Assembly: GCA_019636345.1 (NCBI GenBank)
Contig: JAHBXQ010000002.1
Location: forward strand, 186,001 to 250,000
Length of the DNA stretch: 64,000 nt
Origin: Pirellulales bacterium
GTDB taxonomy: Bacteria; Planctomycetota; Planctomycetia; Pirellulales; Lacipirellulaceae
Reading direction: 5' to 3'
Shown here: in pieces, positions 44,502 to 54,460 of the stretch
How positions within the stretch are numbered: position 1 is the first letter of the stretch
How the letters are laid out: each line of letters opens with the position of its first letter
Notes under the pieces: model-generated
Seen by the model: only the letters and a program-made list of their open reading frames with translations
Database searches by the model: none
What the model was told of the DNA's origin: nothing
Position numbers and translations under genes: made by a program

Positions 44502-45887
44502 ATGCGCAAGCCCGTGGGACAACTCGAACGCCGCCTGCCTCGCCGATGCTTGGCCGGGCATGGCGTTTGCGCGGCCCCGCGCGGGCGCGCTCGGGGCGGC
44601 ATCAGCTTGCTCGAGGTGCTGATCTCGATGTTCGTGCTGCTGTTCGGCCTGATGGGGGTCGCGGCCATGTTCCCGGTGGGGAACCACTACGCGGCCCAGG
44701 GCCAGCGGTTCGACCGCGCCGCGGCGGCCGCCCCCGCGGCGTTCGCCGAGCTGAAGACCCGCGGCTATCTGCGGCCGGAGAAGTGGTTGTATGCACCCCT
44801 GCCGCCGACGTTGGCCGGTCAAGTTCGCATTTCGGATCCACAGAATCAAATCTATCCCGTCATGCTTACCGGGCATCACGGTCCGAACTACACCGGGGAG
44901 TTCAACCTCCCTTACCCTGCCGCGATTAATCAACCCCACCCTGGGTTCGCTTACGTCCTCGATCCTTTAGGTGTTGCAGCAGTCGTTAATCCAAACCCGG
45001 CCGACGCAAACGCCGCTTACTTTCCGGGCAGCATGTTTGACACTTCGGGCAGCGTTACACATGAAGGCTATCCCAACGTAGCGAATCCTTGGAATTCTGG
45101 CGGTTTGGCTGGTCAGGAGTGGCCGATCCGTCGCATCACGATCGGTCAATTCGTACCTTCCGCATTGAGTCGCCCAATGCCTCGCACGATTGCCGAGACG
45201 ACCGTTACGATCCGCGACGAGTTGAGCGTTGCGGTCCCCAAGAACGGCGACCTCCCCGGGCAGCAGTTGTGGAAGCTGGCCGATCCGAACGGAACCGAGA
45301 AGGACTTTTCCGACGACCTGCCGCTCGCTCGGCAGTACTCGGGCAATTACTCGTGGCTGGCGACGATCGCTCCGGCCAACACCGCGTCGGTGGTTGCGTT
45401 GCAGCCGGGGCATTCCGACTACGGGCTGCTGGCGTACGAGGTGTCGGTCGCCCTGTTCTCGCGCCGGGACGAGGTCCCGTCGCCGCAGAGCGAACGGGCG
45501 ATCGCCGCCGAGATGACGATCGGCGGAGAACTGGTCGCGTATTCGCCGGGGTACTCGAACGACGACCTCGACGCCGTGAACAACGCCTTGAAGGACATTC
45601 GCGCCGGCCAATGGATCGCGGTCGCCGGGGTGCATGCGACGACGGGCAATTTCCTGCTGAAGTGGTACCGCATCCTGTCGCTCCAGGACGAGATCAGCGA
45701 TACGACCGACGACCAGATCACGTTGTCAAACGGTTCCCGCGTTCTCGGCCGACGGCTGATGCTCGACGGGCCGGAGTGGCCGGTAAACTCGATGACCAAC
45801 CTCCGCGCCATCCTCCTGCCGGGGGTGTTCGGCGTGACGACGCAGGCGCTGAAGATGGAGACCGATTCGGCCTGGACGGTCGAGTGA
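44502..45887 (+). CDS. type II secretion / pilin-like protein 4 (GspI/GspJ-like)
   Basis: 461 residues. The prepilin signal is GGISLLEVLISMFVLLFGLM with the cut after Gly33, Ile at +1 and Glu at +5. The LLEVL-x-x-x-x-x-L pattern is that of GspI/PilV-type minor pilins. The rest of the protein has no recognisable domain. Bases 44820-45170, about residues 107-223, are clearly less GC-rich than the remainder (ATTTC, AATCAAATC, CCTTAGGTG), a patch of different base use inside the gene. It lies 17 bases after gene 3 and 80 before the giant gene. Confidence 0.8.
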   Translation: MRKPVGQLERRLPRRCLAGHGVCAAPRGRARGGISLLEVLISMFVLLFGLMGVAAMFPVGNHYAAQGQRFDRAAAAAPAAFAELKTRGYLRPEKWLYAPLPPTLAGQVRISDPQNQIYPVMLTGHHGPNYTGEFNLPYPAAINQPHPGFAYVLDPLGVAAVVNPNPADANAAYFPGSMFDTSGSVTHEGYPNVANPWNSGGLAGQEWPIRRITIGQFVPSALSRPMPRTIAETTVTIRDELSVAVPKNGDLPGQQLWKLADPNGTEKDFSDDLPLARQYSGNYSWLATIAPANTASVVALQPGHSDYGLLAYEVSVALFSRRDEVPSPQSERAIAAEMTIGGELVAYSPGYSNDDLDAVNNALKDIRAGQWIAVAGVHATTGNFLLKWYRILSLQDEISDTTDDQITLSNGSRVLGRRLMLDGPEWPVNSMTNLRAILLPGVFGVTTQALKMETDSAWTVE

Positions 45888-45967
45888 CACGACGACCAGG
45901 CGCAGTCCCGATCCGGGACGCGACCGCTCGGGGGCGACGGTTCGCACTGTTTGCGGCAGGTGACGCG

Positions 45968-48900
45968 ATGAACGGAACACGAGGCACGGCAATGACGACA
46001 CGCACTGGGCGTCTCTCTGGCGGCAAGTCCCGACCGCGACGGTCGTTGCGCCGGCGGGGCGCGCTGCGGGCCGCGGCGGCGCGCCGGCGGGGCGTGCTGC
46101 TGCTGGTCGTGCTCAGCATGCTGGTGCTGTTTCTGCTGTTGGGGACCGCGTTCGTCGTCTCGACCAAGCAGGACGAGCGGACGATGAAGGCCCAGGCCGC
46201 GGCCGCCCGCGTGGCGACCGCCGCCGCCTCGGAAGGCAACCTGCTGGACGAGGTCCTCGCTCAACTGGTGCGCGACACCAAAAACGTCCACAGCAGCCTG
46301 CGCAGCCACTCGTTGCTGGCCGACATGTACGGCAACGACGGGTTCACGGCGACGCTCGGTCAATGGCCCGGCAATCCGCCGGCGCTGCCGGTCGATTGGG
46401 CCGGGGGGGACTACGCCCGCACCGGCGGGCAGTTGATCGATCTAGCGATTGCCATTAGCCAGACGATAACCCCGCCTGTAACCCCGCCTGTAACCCCGGC
46501 GATTCCGCCGAATCTGCCGTTGGCGTTTACGCAGTACGACAAGACCAATCCGACGACGCTGTCGCACCTCGACGACGCCTACGCGGGGCAGGTCCTGACG
46601 TTCCTCAACGGCAAGGCCGCGGGCATCAGCACGCGAATCGTGCGGTACGCCCCGGCCACGTACGACGACAACAACGGCGTCGTGCTGACCCCGCCGCGGC
46701 TGACGGTGCTGGAGTTCAAGCTGGCCGACGGCCGCAACCTAGCGACCGCGACGAACAACGGGGCGATCCCGCTGGGGGTCGCCCTGGCGCCTTCGGCCGA
46801 TCTGCCGCTGCGGGTCTTGGTGAACGGCAAGCCGTTCAGCGGCACGGGGGTCGGGTACGCTCCGACCATGCCTGCGGATTACAACGGACCGCGTTTGGTA
46901 GCTGGCGTTCCGATCCAGGGGGTGAGAGTATTTCACCAACGCCCTGGGGCGCGTGGCGGGTTTTGGGAAGGCGATCCGCCGCTTGCATTGTTGCCGAATA
47001 CTACGACCTTCGACGTGGGGTCTGTGGTCGTCAGGGCTCCCTCGGCCAGCGGGCCGGTTCCCACACCGTACATGGCGCCCGGCATGATCGACTACGCCGG
47101 TCGCGGGGGGGCGAACGAGTCGTACGATGCGCCCGATTTCCAGAACATGTTCCTGGCGGCGATGGATCTGCCGGGCAACGGGAGATTGCGCGAGTCGGTC
47201 GGTTTCAATAGCGCCGCTCTCAACGACATGGTCCTGCCGTCGTTCCATCGACCGGCGCTGCTCAATTACTGGAAGAATCAAGCGGCCACGAACAACCCGT
47301 TTGCGAGCAATCCGCTGCACTTGCGCAAAGTGCTGTTGCGACCCAATTGGCTGGATCACCCTAACTTTACGGGAAGCAATCCCGAGTACGATGCGGCGAA
47401 ATCCGCGACTCCGCCAGCGACCGGCCACGCAAACGCGCTCAACCGCATGATCTACGGCCCGTGGGACGTCGACAACGATTTGGACGGGGTGCGGGACAGC
47501 GTCTGGGTCGACTTCGGCGTCCCGGTCATGCAGGGGATCGACGGCAAGCGGTACAAGGCCCTGGCCGCGATCCTGTGCCTCGACCTCGACGGCCGGGCGA
47601 ACGTCAACGCCGCGGGGTCGCTCGATTTGGCGGGGGTCGGTTCGACGCCGCCGCGCGGGCGTCCTGTGGCAGGCGGGGGAACTTTGGACGACATGCCTCG
47701 CGGCACGGGTTTCGGACCGGCTGATTTTAGCCTGCAGCAAATCGTCGGCGGCGACTTCGAACGACTGCTCGTCGGCGATCGGGTGAACGTCAGCGGTCAG
47801 CCGACCGACTTCCCCGGTCGGTACGGGTATGACAACGTCGCGACCATGCCGAACAACAACGCCCGGCCCGGGTGGCCGACGCACATGGACCCGTTGGCCC
47901 AGGTGGCGCGGTACGGCTGGCCCGGCAACCCGCGCACGCAAGGCTTGGCCCCGGCCGGCAAGTTCGGCACGCTTCCCGATCTTTCGGCCCGGTACGCGAT
48001 GGGGCTGAACGACCTGGGGCAACCGGTCTGGGGATCGACCTACGAGTGGGGGTCGCAGTACACGACGGTCGACTCGCCGTACGAACTCAATCTGTCGGAA
48101 GACGCCCCGGTCGGCACAAGCACCGCGGCGGCCGACGCCCCGTTCACGCTGTTCGAACTGGAGCGAGCGCTGCGGCTGTACGACGTCGACGCCGCGGGGC
48201 TGCCGGCGCGATTCACGGTGCTCGCCGGGATTCAAAACCCCGACGGCAGCGGCGATCCGTACGACCGTCAACGATTGACGACGATCAGCTACGACGTGCC
48301 GGCGCCGAGCGTCACGGTGCCGAAGCCGCTGCGACGCCTCATAGCCACACAACAACAGCTACAGAGCATTAGTTCTGAGTTGCAACTACGTACACCGCGA
48401 ACACCCGCAGAATTGTTTGAGATTCGCGTGAGGTATGAGCTTAATGAACGAACGCCGCCTGTAGTCGGAAGTCCCTTTCCGCCATGGCCTGCCCCGTTGG
48501 ACATGCAACAACAGCTTGAGGTACGAAAGGTGTTGCGGCGGATCGTCGCTCCCGAGTTGATGGCGGGGGGCAAGATCAATCTCAACCGTCCGCTCGGCAA
48601 CGGGCTGGACGACAACGGCAACGGCGTGGTCGACGAACCGGGCGAAGACGTCGGCTTGCCCTACTTCGACAACAACGGCGACGGGCGGATCGACGGCGCC
48701 GACAGTATCGACCAGGCGTTTCGCAGTACGGTGTGGCCTGCCCGAGCGGCCAACTCCGTGCCGGCGTACGACGGTGCGGCCGACGGCATGATGATCGGAT
48801 ACCAGGGAGCCCAATTCGCGGGCGCTTACGACGTCAGTCCCAACGACGGCGTATCGCTGACGCCGGCCGATCCGCGGACGCTGCTGGCCCGGCACTTGTT

Positions 48901-51900
48901 CGTGCTCGCGCTCAACACGGCCGCGCCGGACGATTACGACCCGCGCACCAAGGCCAAGGACGCGGCGCTGGCTCGGCAGATCGCCCAATGGGCGATCAAC
49001 GTCGTCGATTTCCGCGACGCCGACAACATCATGACGGCGTTCGAGTATGACGCGAATCCATTCGACGGCTGGGACGTAGATGGAGATCCAGGGACGCTCG
49101 ACGTTTATGGTCCGAACGGTATTCCAGACGATCCAAGCCCTGGTAGCGACGATATTGGCGGGCTGGTGTGGGGCGCCGAGAGGCCGGAACTGATCGTCAC
49201 CGAGCAGATGGCTTGGCACGATCGTCGGACCGAGGACACGCGGCTGGAAGACCCGAACCAGGGCGAAGACGCGGCCTATTACGACGCCCAGCAGGCGCTC
49301 CTCGATCCGAAGCGGTACGATCTCGATTACGACCAGTTGACCCGGCCGCAAGGGTTCTGGGCGATCGAGCTCTACAATCCGTGGGAGCCGAGCGCGGGGG
49401 CGCAAGGAGACACTCGCCTGACGAGCACGATGCGCCCCGGCGCGATGAGCGTGGCGCAACCGGGCAGGGATCTCGGGGTGAATCTTGCGGCAACGTCTGT
49501 GGCGAACGACCCGCGCAGGGCGACTCCGCGACCGTCGCCCGTGTGGCGGATCGTGAGTTACCGCGACGCGCTGCGGACCGATCCCGCGGGGCCGACGCTG
49601 CCGAAAGATCCCGATGCACAGCCGCCGCGCGGTCGAGACCAACTGCTGCGGCTGACCCAGCCGGATCGAAGCGTCTACTTCACGGGGACCGCGATCGGCG
49701 ACCCTGGCTACGGCGACGACGGCGTGGCGTTTTTCAGCTCGGCGACCAACGAGAATCACAACCTGTGGGTGCGGCCGGTGCGTCCCGGGCGCTATACGGT
49801 GGTGACGTCAGGTTTTCGACTCCAGGGCGGGGGAGATACGGAGTTCGTCAACCACTTGGGGAATTTCGACGGGACGTCGAAGGAGCAAGGGCCCGGGCTG
49901 CGGTTCCGCGTCGGCACGGGCGGGCTGTTCGGACGACCGGACAATCGACCGATCGAGTGGTTGCGTAACGATCTGGTCGGTTCCCTTCGTTCCCCGACCG
50001 TGTCGGCTGCGTTGGATCTGCAAGGCTTCGAGACGGGCTGGCCGATGGCCGACGTGGCGATCATCGACAGTGTCGACGCCAATTCGGTGTACGACCCGAA
50101 CCGCAATCAGCGCATCCCGATCACCCCCTCGGGCAACGCGATTCGTCGCCGGCTCACTCTGTCCGAGCCGGCGCTGGGCTACCAGCGCGGCGGCCGGTTC
50201 CGCGACATCGGCGGCAATCACGACACGCAGTGGGTCGACGCCGATCCGCAGATCAATACGGACAATCGGGTGACGGCTCGGGGCCGCTTTCCCTATCACC
50301 CCGAAGGGGAGTATCAGGACGGCAACGGCCAGAGCAAGCCGATCGACACGCCGCTCGACGATCCGACGATGCGGTACGACGGCGAGACCCGGCTGGCGAC
50401 GCGCGGGCTGATCACGAATTACCAGTGGATCTACCTGCAGCGGCTTGCGAACCCGCTGTTGCCGTGGAACCCGGCGCCGGGGACCGTGTTCAATGCGGCC
50501 GGGGCCGACCAATACCGCAACGATATGGTCGTCAACCCGTATCTGACGATCGACGACAACTCGGCGAATCTGTTCGTCTTCAACGGCGTGAAGAACCAGA
50601 ACAGCAACGACACTGGGGCCGGCGAGCAGTTCAACCCGACTTTCCAGCCGCCGAAGCACTCCAGCCAAAACGAGGCGGCCGTTGATTTTGCCAGCATGGA
50701 ACGCGGTTGGAGCCAAGACCCGCAGCAGAATCGGCTCAACAACGTGCTGCAAAACGTGAATCCCTGGCTGAGCGAGAATCCCTGGGTGAACGGCCGACCG
50801 CGGGTGCGTCCCGGGGGGACCGCCCGCGTGGGGGCCGCCGCCGCCTCGCCGCCCCCCTTCCGCGGCAAGCCGCGGTGGTCGATGGGCTACCTCAATGAAA
50901 GTTTCGATCGCGACGACAACGGCAACGGCGTGGTCCCTGATCAGCCGTTCCCGATGATGGCTTGGAACAACCGGCCGTACCAAAGCGAGGCCGAGTTGAT
51001 GCTCGTCCCCGCGCAGCGCTCGTCGCAATTGCTGCGGTCGACCGGGGTGGTCGACACGGCGAGCACGGCCCGCACCGATCAGGCTTGGCCGTACGCCGCC
51101 GCGATGCCGATTCCGATCAGCCGGTACACGCGGGCCGACCAGCCGAACAAGTACGGCTTCGGCTACACGCTCAACTTCTTCTATGAAGGCCAGGGGGGCG
51201 GGATCGACCCGGCGACGGCGCCCACGCCGCCGGCGAACACGACGTTTGCGCCGACGGGCATGTCGGCGGTGCTGGACTTGGTCGAGGTGAAATCGGAATT
51301 CGCGGGGACCGACACGTGGCTCAACCCGCAGAAGTTCAGCGTTGCCAACCCTCAGGCGACCCCGTCTTACGACGACGTGATCGTGCGGTTCATGGCGCCG
51401 AACAACTCCGTCTCCAATCAGCGGGAGCCGGGGAAGATCAATCTCAATACGATCAACAGTCCGGAGGTTTACGCGGGGCTGTTTCACGATTCGCCAGATA
51501 ACGTGAACGCCGTGACGCCGGCGGCGCGGGGTCACGCTCGACCCCGGTGGCGCGACGATCAGGCGGCCAACCGGGCAAGTCCGAACGTCGATACGCCGTT
51601 TACGTCGTCTCGTCGCGGTTACCAGACTGCAACGGCGTCTCGACAGCCATTTGCGTTCGACCCGAACGTGCCGACGTTCTTTGCCAATCCGTTCCGCAGC
51701 GCCAACGCGGGAGATCTCGTCCCCTTGGTGCAGATGGTTCGGCCGGCAGGGGTCGACGCAGGTCTGGCGCGCAGCCGGAACGTGCCGATCGTCTCCAACG
51801 CGGGCGGAGGTTTGTTGACGAACTTGCTCGACGGGACCAACAGTCCGCTCAAGCCGGTCGGCAATCCGCTGTTCGCGAGCACGACGTCGGCCAACCCGAT

Positions 51901-52279
51901 TCCTGCCCTCGACGGGACGCGAAGCTCCTACTTTTTCGCCAAACCGGCGAGCCGCGTGGCGAGCATGACGACCAACCGCAGCAATTGCTATGCGGTGTGG
52001 GTGACGATCGGGTTCTTCGAGGTCGACGAGGCGCCGACGTTGGCGCAGTTTGTTTCCAGCAACGGTCTGGGCAACCTGCCGATCGAGGAGCGGACGGCGC
52101 ATTACCTCCGCGTCTACCCCGACGGCGTGCAGTTCGGTCGCGAAATCGGCCTGGATACGGGCGAGGTGCGGCGGCTGCGCGGGTTTTACGTCATCGATCG
52201 GAGCCGGCCCGCGGCGTTCGAGCCGGGGGTCGATCATAACGTCGAGAACGTCGTGCGGCTCAAACGGCGGATCGAATGA
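45968..52279 (+). CDS. giant GspK-like pseudopilin (2103 residues)
   Basis: The reading frame from the ATG at 45968 (MNGTRGTAMTTRTGR) codes for 2103 residues; an ATG at 45992 is an alternative. The basic N-terminus ends RRRGVLLLVVLSMLVLFLLL, a prepilin-like helix without Glu at +5, as in GspK, the only pseudopilin that normally lacks it. Near residue 1820 EPGKINLNTINSPEVYAGLF matches the GspK helix-hairpin motif (NLNTA..VL). Many Asp-rich loops look like calcium sites: DVDNDLDGVRDS, DDNGNGVVDEPGED, DNNGDGRIDGADS. Classical GspK has about 320 residues, so this is over six times longer. A 12-base tandem repeat occurs at 46468-46491 (VTPPVTPP), and AT-richer patches at 46870-47020, 48335-48530 and 49060-49160. 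Function beyond tip pseudopilin is unknown. Confidence 0.82.
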   Translation: MNGTRGTAMTTRTGRLSGGKSRPRRSLRRRGALRAAAARRRGVLLLVVLSMLVLFLLLGTAFVVSTKQDERTMKAQAAAARVATAAASEGNLLDEVLAQLVRDTKNVHSSLRSHSLLADMYGNDGFTATLGQWPGNPPALPVDWAGGDYARTGGQLIDLAIAISQTITPPVTPPVTPAIPPNLPLAFTQYDKTNPTTLSHLDDAYAGQVLTFLNGKAAGISTRIVRYAPATYDDNNGVVLTPPRLTVLEFKLADGRNLATATNNGAIPLGVALAPSADLPLRVLVNGKPFSGTGVGYAPTMPADYNGPRLVAGVPIQGVRVFHQRPGARGGFWEGDPPLALLPNTTTFDVGSVVVRAPSASGPVPTPYMAPGMIDYAGRGGANESYDAPDFQNMFLAAMDLPGNGRLRESVGFNSAALNDMVLPSFHRPALLNYWKNQAATNNPFASNPLHLRKVLLRPNWLDHPNFTGSNPEYDAAKSATPPATGHANALNRMIYGPWDVDNDLDGVRDSVWVDFGVPVMQGIDGKRYKALAAILCLDLDGRANVNAAGSLDLAGVGSTPPRGRPVAGGGTLDDMPRGTGFGPADFSLQQIVGGDFERLLVGDRVNVSGQPTDFPGRYGYDNVATMPNNNARPGWPTHMDPLAQVARYGWPGNPRTQGLAPAGKFGTLPDLSARYAMGLNDLGQPVWGSTYEWGSQYTTVDSPYELNLSEDAPVGTSTAAADAPFTLFELERALRLYDVDAAGLPARFTVLAGIQNPDGSGDPYDRQRLTTISYDVPAPSVTVPKPLRRLIATQQQLQSISSELQLRTPRTPAELFEIRVRYELNERTPPVVGSPFPPWPAPLDMQQQLEVRKVLRRIVAPELMAGGKINLNRPLGNGLDDNGNGVVDEPGEDVGLPYFDNNGDGRIDGADSIDQAFRSTVWPARAANSVPAYDGAADGMMIGYQGAQFAGAYDVSPNDGVSLTPADPRTLLARHLFVLALNTAAPDDYDPRTKAKDAALARQIAQWAINVVDFRDADNIMTAFEYDANPFDGWDVDGDPGTLDVYGPNGIPDDPSPGSDDIGGLVWGAERPELIVTEQMAWHDRRTEDTRLEDPNQGEDAAYYDAQQALLDPKRYDLDYDQLTRPQGFWAIELYNPWEPSAGAQGDTRLTSTMRPGAMSVAQPGRDLGVNLAATSVANDPRRATPRPSPVWRIVSYRDALRTDPAGPTLPKDPDAQPPRGRDQLLRLTQPDRSVYFTGTAIGDPGYGDDGVAFFSSATNENHNLWVRPVRPGRYTVVTSGFRLQGGGDTEFVNHLGNFDGTSKEQGPGLRFRVGTGGLFGRPDNRPIEWLRNDLVGSLRSPTVSAALDLQGFETGWPMADVAIIDSVDANSVYDPNRNQRIPITPSGNAIRRRLTLSEPALGYQRGGRFRDIGGNHDTQWVDADPQINTDNRVTARGRFPYHPEGEYQDGNGQSKPIDTPLDDPTMRYDGETRLATRGLITNYQWIYLQRLANPLLPWNPAPGTVFNAAGADQYRNDMVVNPYLTIDDNSANLFVFNGVKNQNSNDTGAGEQFNPTFQPPKHSSQNEAAVDFASMERGWSQDPQQNRLNNVLQNVNPWLSENPWVNGRPRVRPGGTARVGAAAASPPPFRGKPRWSMGYLNESFDRDDNGNGVVPDQPFPMMAWNNRPYQSEAELMLVPAQRSSQLLRSTGVVDTASTARTDQAWPYAAAMPIPISRYTRADQPNKYGFGYTLNFFYEGQGGGIDPATAPTPPANTTFAPTGMSAVLDLVEVKSEFAGTDTWLNPQKFSVANPQATPSYDDVIVRFMAPNNSVSNQREPGKINLNTINSPEVYAGLFHDSPDNVNAVTPAARGHARPRWRDDQAANRASPNVDTPFTSSRRGYQTATASRQPFAFDPNVPTFFANPFRSANAGDLVPLVQMVRPAGVDAGLARSRNVPIVSNAGGGLLTNLLDGTNSPLKPVGNPLFASTTSANPIPALDGTRSSYFFAKPASRVASMTTNRSNCYAVWVTIGFFEVDEAPTLAQFVSSNGLGNLPIEERTAHYLRVYPDGVQFGREIGLDTGEVRRLRGFYVIDRSRPAAFEPGVDHNVENVVRLKRRIE

Positions 52280-52598
52280 GCGTGAAACAGGGGACAGGCA
52301 CGTTCGCTAGGCTTTGTCCCCTACAAAATGAGCGGCGGGCGCTCGCCCCCGATGAAGCTCGATCGAGGTCTCGGCGGCAGGTCACCGGCGGCCAGCGCCG
52401 TCCGTTCAGGGTTGGGGGACAAAGCCGGGCCGTCGGAAATGCCGGTTGGAGAGCCTCGGGCTGCGGAAACCGCGGGTCCCGGGGGGCGAAAACGTTTGAC
52501 AGGTTCGCAGAACGCTGAGAAAGATAGAAGTTACCGGAACACCAGGAATCGGCGCGGGGGCTCCCTGTGCGCCCGTTCCCTAGAGGCTATGAGGCGTC
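52280..52598 (+). other. intergenic region with a repeat-related hairpin
   Basis: 319 bases. AGGGGACA (52289-52296) and TGTCCCCT (52315-52322) form a perfect 8-bp stem with an 18-base loop, 10 bases after the giant gene, which could act as a terminator without a T-tract. The 13-mer GGGGACAGGCACG (52290-52302) recurs in inverted orientation at 63634-63646. TTGACA at 52496-52501 is a perfect -35 hexamer, but the nearest -10-like sequences (52519-52529) are poor. A promoter for the next gene is likely in this part. Confidence 0.5.
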
Positions 52599-54380
52599 AT
52601 GATGCGTAAGTTGTTCGCTCCCCTGCCGGCCGTCGCGTTGGTCGTTGCGCTCCTCGGATTGACTCCGCTGGTCTCCCGCGCCGCCGTGTTGGGCCAAGGA
52701 GACGTGCTGCCCGATCCGCTGGGCGATTTGCTCGACGTCGTCGACGGCGGTTCACTTGCCGAATTGATCGTCGGCGGGACCGGTCAGTTTATCGACGGGA
52801 CCGACGCCGGCGTGCTGACGATCGACGCCCCCACGTTCACCGATCCGCTGGAAGTGACCGGCGACGCCACGATCGGCGGCGAGGAGTTTAGCTTAGGACA
52901 GGTGATTATCGGCGGGCTCAATTCGCAATTGAGCGTCGACGGCGTTCTGCGCGTCGGCGAAGGGGGACAAGGGTTCTTGGAGATCAGCACCGGGGCCCGG
53001 GTGATCTCGAACTTCAGTTCCAACCCGGGGCAAATTACTTCCCCGGACTTGATCATGGGCGAGCTCGAAGGCGCCCAAGGGTTCATCCTCATCGACGGTT
53101 TCGCGTCGTCGCTCGTCTCCGACAACATGTGGATCGGCAACGAGGGGAGCGGGTACATCGGGCTCGCTAACCGGGCCCGCATGGGCACCTCGGAGACGGC
53201 GCGGCTCGGGGTCGAAGACATCGGCGAGGGCTACGTGCTGGTCCAAGGTCTCGGCAGCCGGTGGAACGTCGGCGACGGCCCCAATTTCCCCGGCGATCCG
53301 GCGCTGGCGAATCTTGACATCGGTTACGCCGGGCGCGGCGGGGTCGAGATGCTCGAACAGGGAGTGATTCGGGTCGAGAACAACGCGACCCTCGGAGTGC
53401 TCACGAATTCCTATGGCGAAGCGTACGTCAGCGGCCAGGGTTCGCAGTTCTGGGTGCTGAACAACCTGACCGTCGGGGTCGCCGGCGCCGGCGTGTTGCG
53501 AGTCGCCGATCGGGGGCTCGCGCGCGTCGACGGCGTCATGACCGTCAATGCGGTCAGCTTCGTCAACATGGCCGGCGGGACGGTGCGGGTTGATTCGGGC
53601 CTCGGCACGATCGCCAACGCCGGCGTCATCCGCGGCGACGGGCGGATCGAAGGGAGCATCGCCAACGGCATCGGCGGCGAATTGCGGGCCGCGAGCTTGC
53701 CCGGGTACGTCCGCGAGAAGCTGCTCGTGACCGGCGACGTGACCGGCGGGGTGATCGAGGCCTTCGGCGGCGAGATCGAGATCCAAGGCGCGCTGACCAG
53801 TCCCACGGAAATTCGCATCAACAACGGCATCGTCCGCGTTGGCGGGGTGTTCACCGCGGGGGCGGCGGTCGACTTCACCCTGTCCAGCGACCCGGCCGCG
53901 ATCTTCGCCGCCAGCACGTCCCTGTCGGGCGATTTGACCGTCAACTTCGGCAGCGGGTTCAACCCGAGCGCGACCGAAACCTTCACGCTGATTTCGGGCG
54001 GCCCGGTGAGCGGCACGTTCGCCAGCGAGAACCTGCCGACCGGCTGGAACGTGTACTACCTGCCGACGAGCGTCGTGTTGCAAAACGCGGCGCTGCCGCC
54101 GATCTTCGCGGCGGCCGACTTCAACGAGGACGGGTTCGTCGACGGGACCGACCTGAGCCTGTGGCAGGCCGGGTACGGCACGGGGTCGGGAGCGGCGCAC
54201 GGCGACGGCGACGCCAACACCGACGGCGCGGTCAACGGGACCGACTTTCTCACGTGGCAGCGGCAGTTCGGGTCGGGTGCGCCGGCGGCGCCGCTGGTGG
54301 CGGCCGTGCCCGAGCCGGCGACGCTGACCCTGGCCGTGCTGGCCGGGTTGGGACTCGCGGCTCGTCGCCGGGCGAAGTAG
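52599..54380 (+). CDS. PEP-CTERM sorted protein with dockerin-like calcium repeats
   Basis: 593 residues. A signal peptide (KLFAPLPAVALVVALLGLTP, cleaved near SRAA) is followed by a long repetitive beta-solenoid-like body (short repeats such as GSGYIGLANRARMG, GEAYVSGQGSQFWVLNNLTV and GVLRVADRGLARVD), of the autotransporter/adhesin passenger type. Residues about 498-555 hold two dockerin-I-like calcium loops (ADFNEDGFVDGTDLSLWQAG and GDANTDGAVNGTDFLTWQRQ). The C-terminus is a PEP-CTERM tag, VPEPATLTLAVLAGLGLAA with RRRAK, recognised by exosortase, so the protein is processed and bound to the surface. Two adjacent ATG codons (52599, 52602) could start it. Likely cell surface or matrix protein; binding partner unknown. 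Confidence 0.9.
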   Translation: MMRKLFAPLPAVALVVALLGLTPLVSRAAVLGQGDVLPDPLGDLLDVVDGGSLAELIVGGTGQFIDGTDAGVLTIDAPTFTDPLEVTGDATIGGEEFSLGQVIIGGLNSQLSVDGVLRVGEGGQGFLEISTGARVISNFSSNPGQITSPDLIMGELEGAQGFILIDGFASSLVSDNMWIGNEGSGYIGLANRARMGTSETARLGVEDIGEGYVLVQGLGSRWNVGDGPNFPGDPALANLDIGYAGRGGVEMLEQGVIRVENNATLGVLTNSYGEAYVSGQGSQFWVLNNLTVGVAGAGVLRVADRGLARVDGVMTVNAVSFVNMAGGTVRVDSGLGTIANAGVIRGDGRIEGSIANGIGGELRAASLPGYVREKLLVTGDVTGGVIEAFGGEIEIQGALTSPTEIRINNGIVRVGGVFTAGAAVDFTLSSDPAAIFAASTSLSGDLTVNFGSGFNPSATETFTLISGGPVSGTFASENLPTGWNVYYLPTSVVLQNAALPPIFAAADFNEDGFVDGTDLSLWQAGYGTGSGAAHGDGDANTDGAVNGTDFLTWQRQFGSGAPAAPLVAAVPEPATLTLAVLAGLGLAARRRAK

Positions 54381-54460
54381 ATTGCAGGGCGGATCGCCCG
54401 AGGTCCGCGGCGCTGGCGGCGGGATCGAGCGGCCATCGGCCCCGGCAGGAACCGCCCGTC

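Noticed and set aside
46468-46500. Short tandem repeat considered as a CRISPR remnant
   Set aside because: Unit of 12 bases without spacers, in frame inside a coding region.
49808-52237. 809-codon minus-strand open frame
   Set aside because: Antisense shadow of the giant pseudopilin gene, very Arg/His-rich, no motif.
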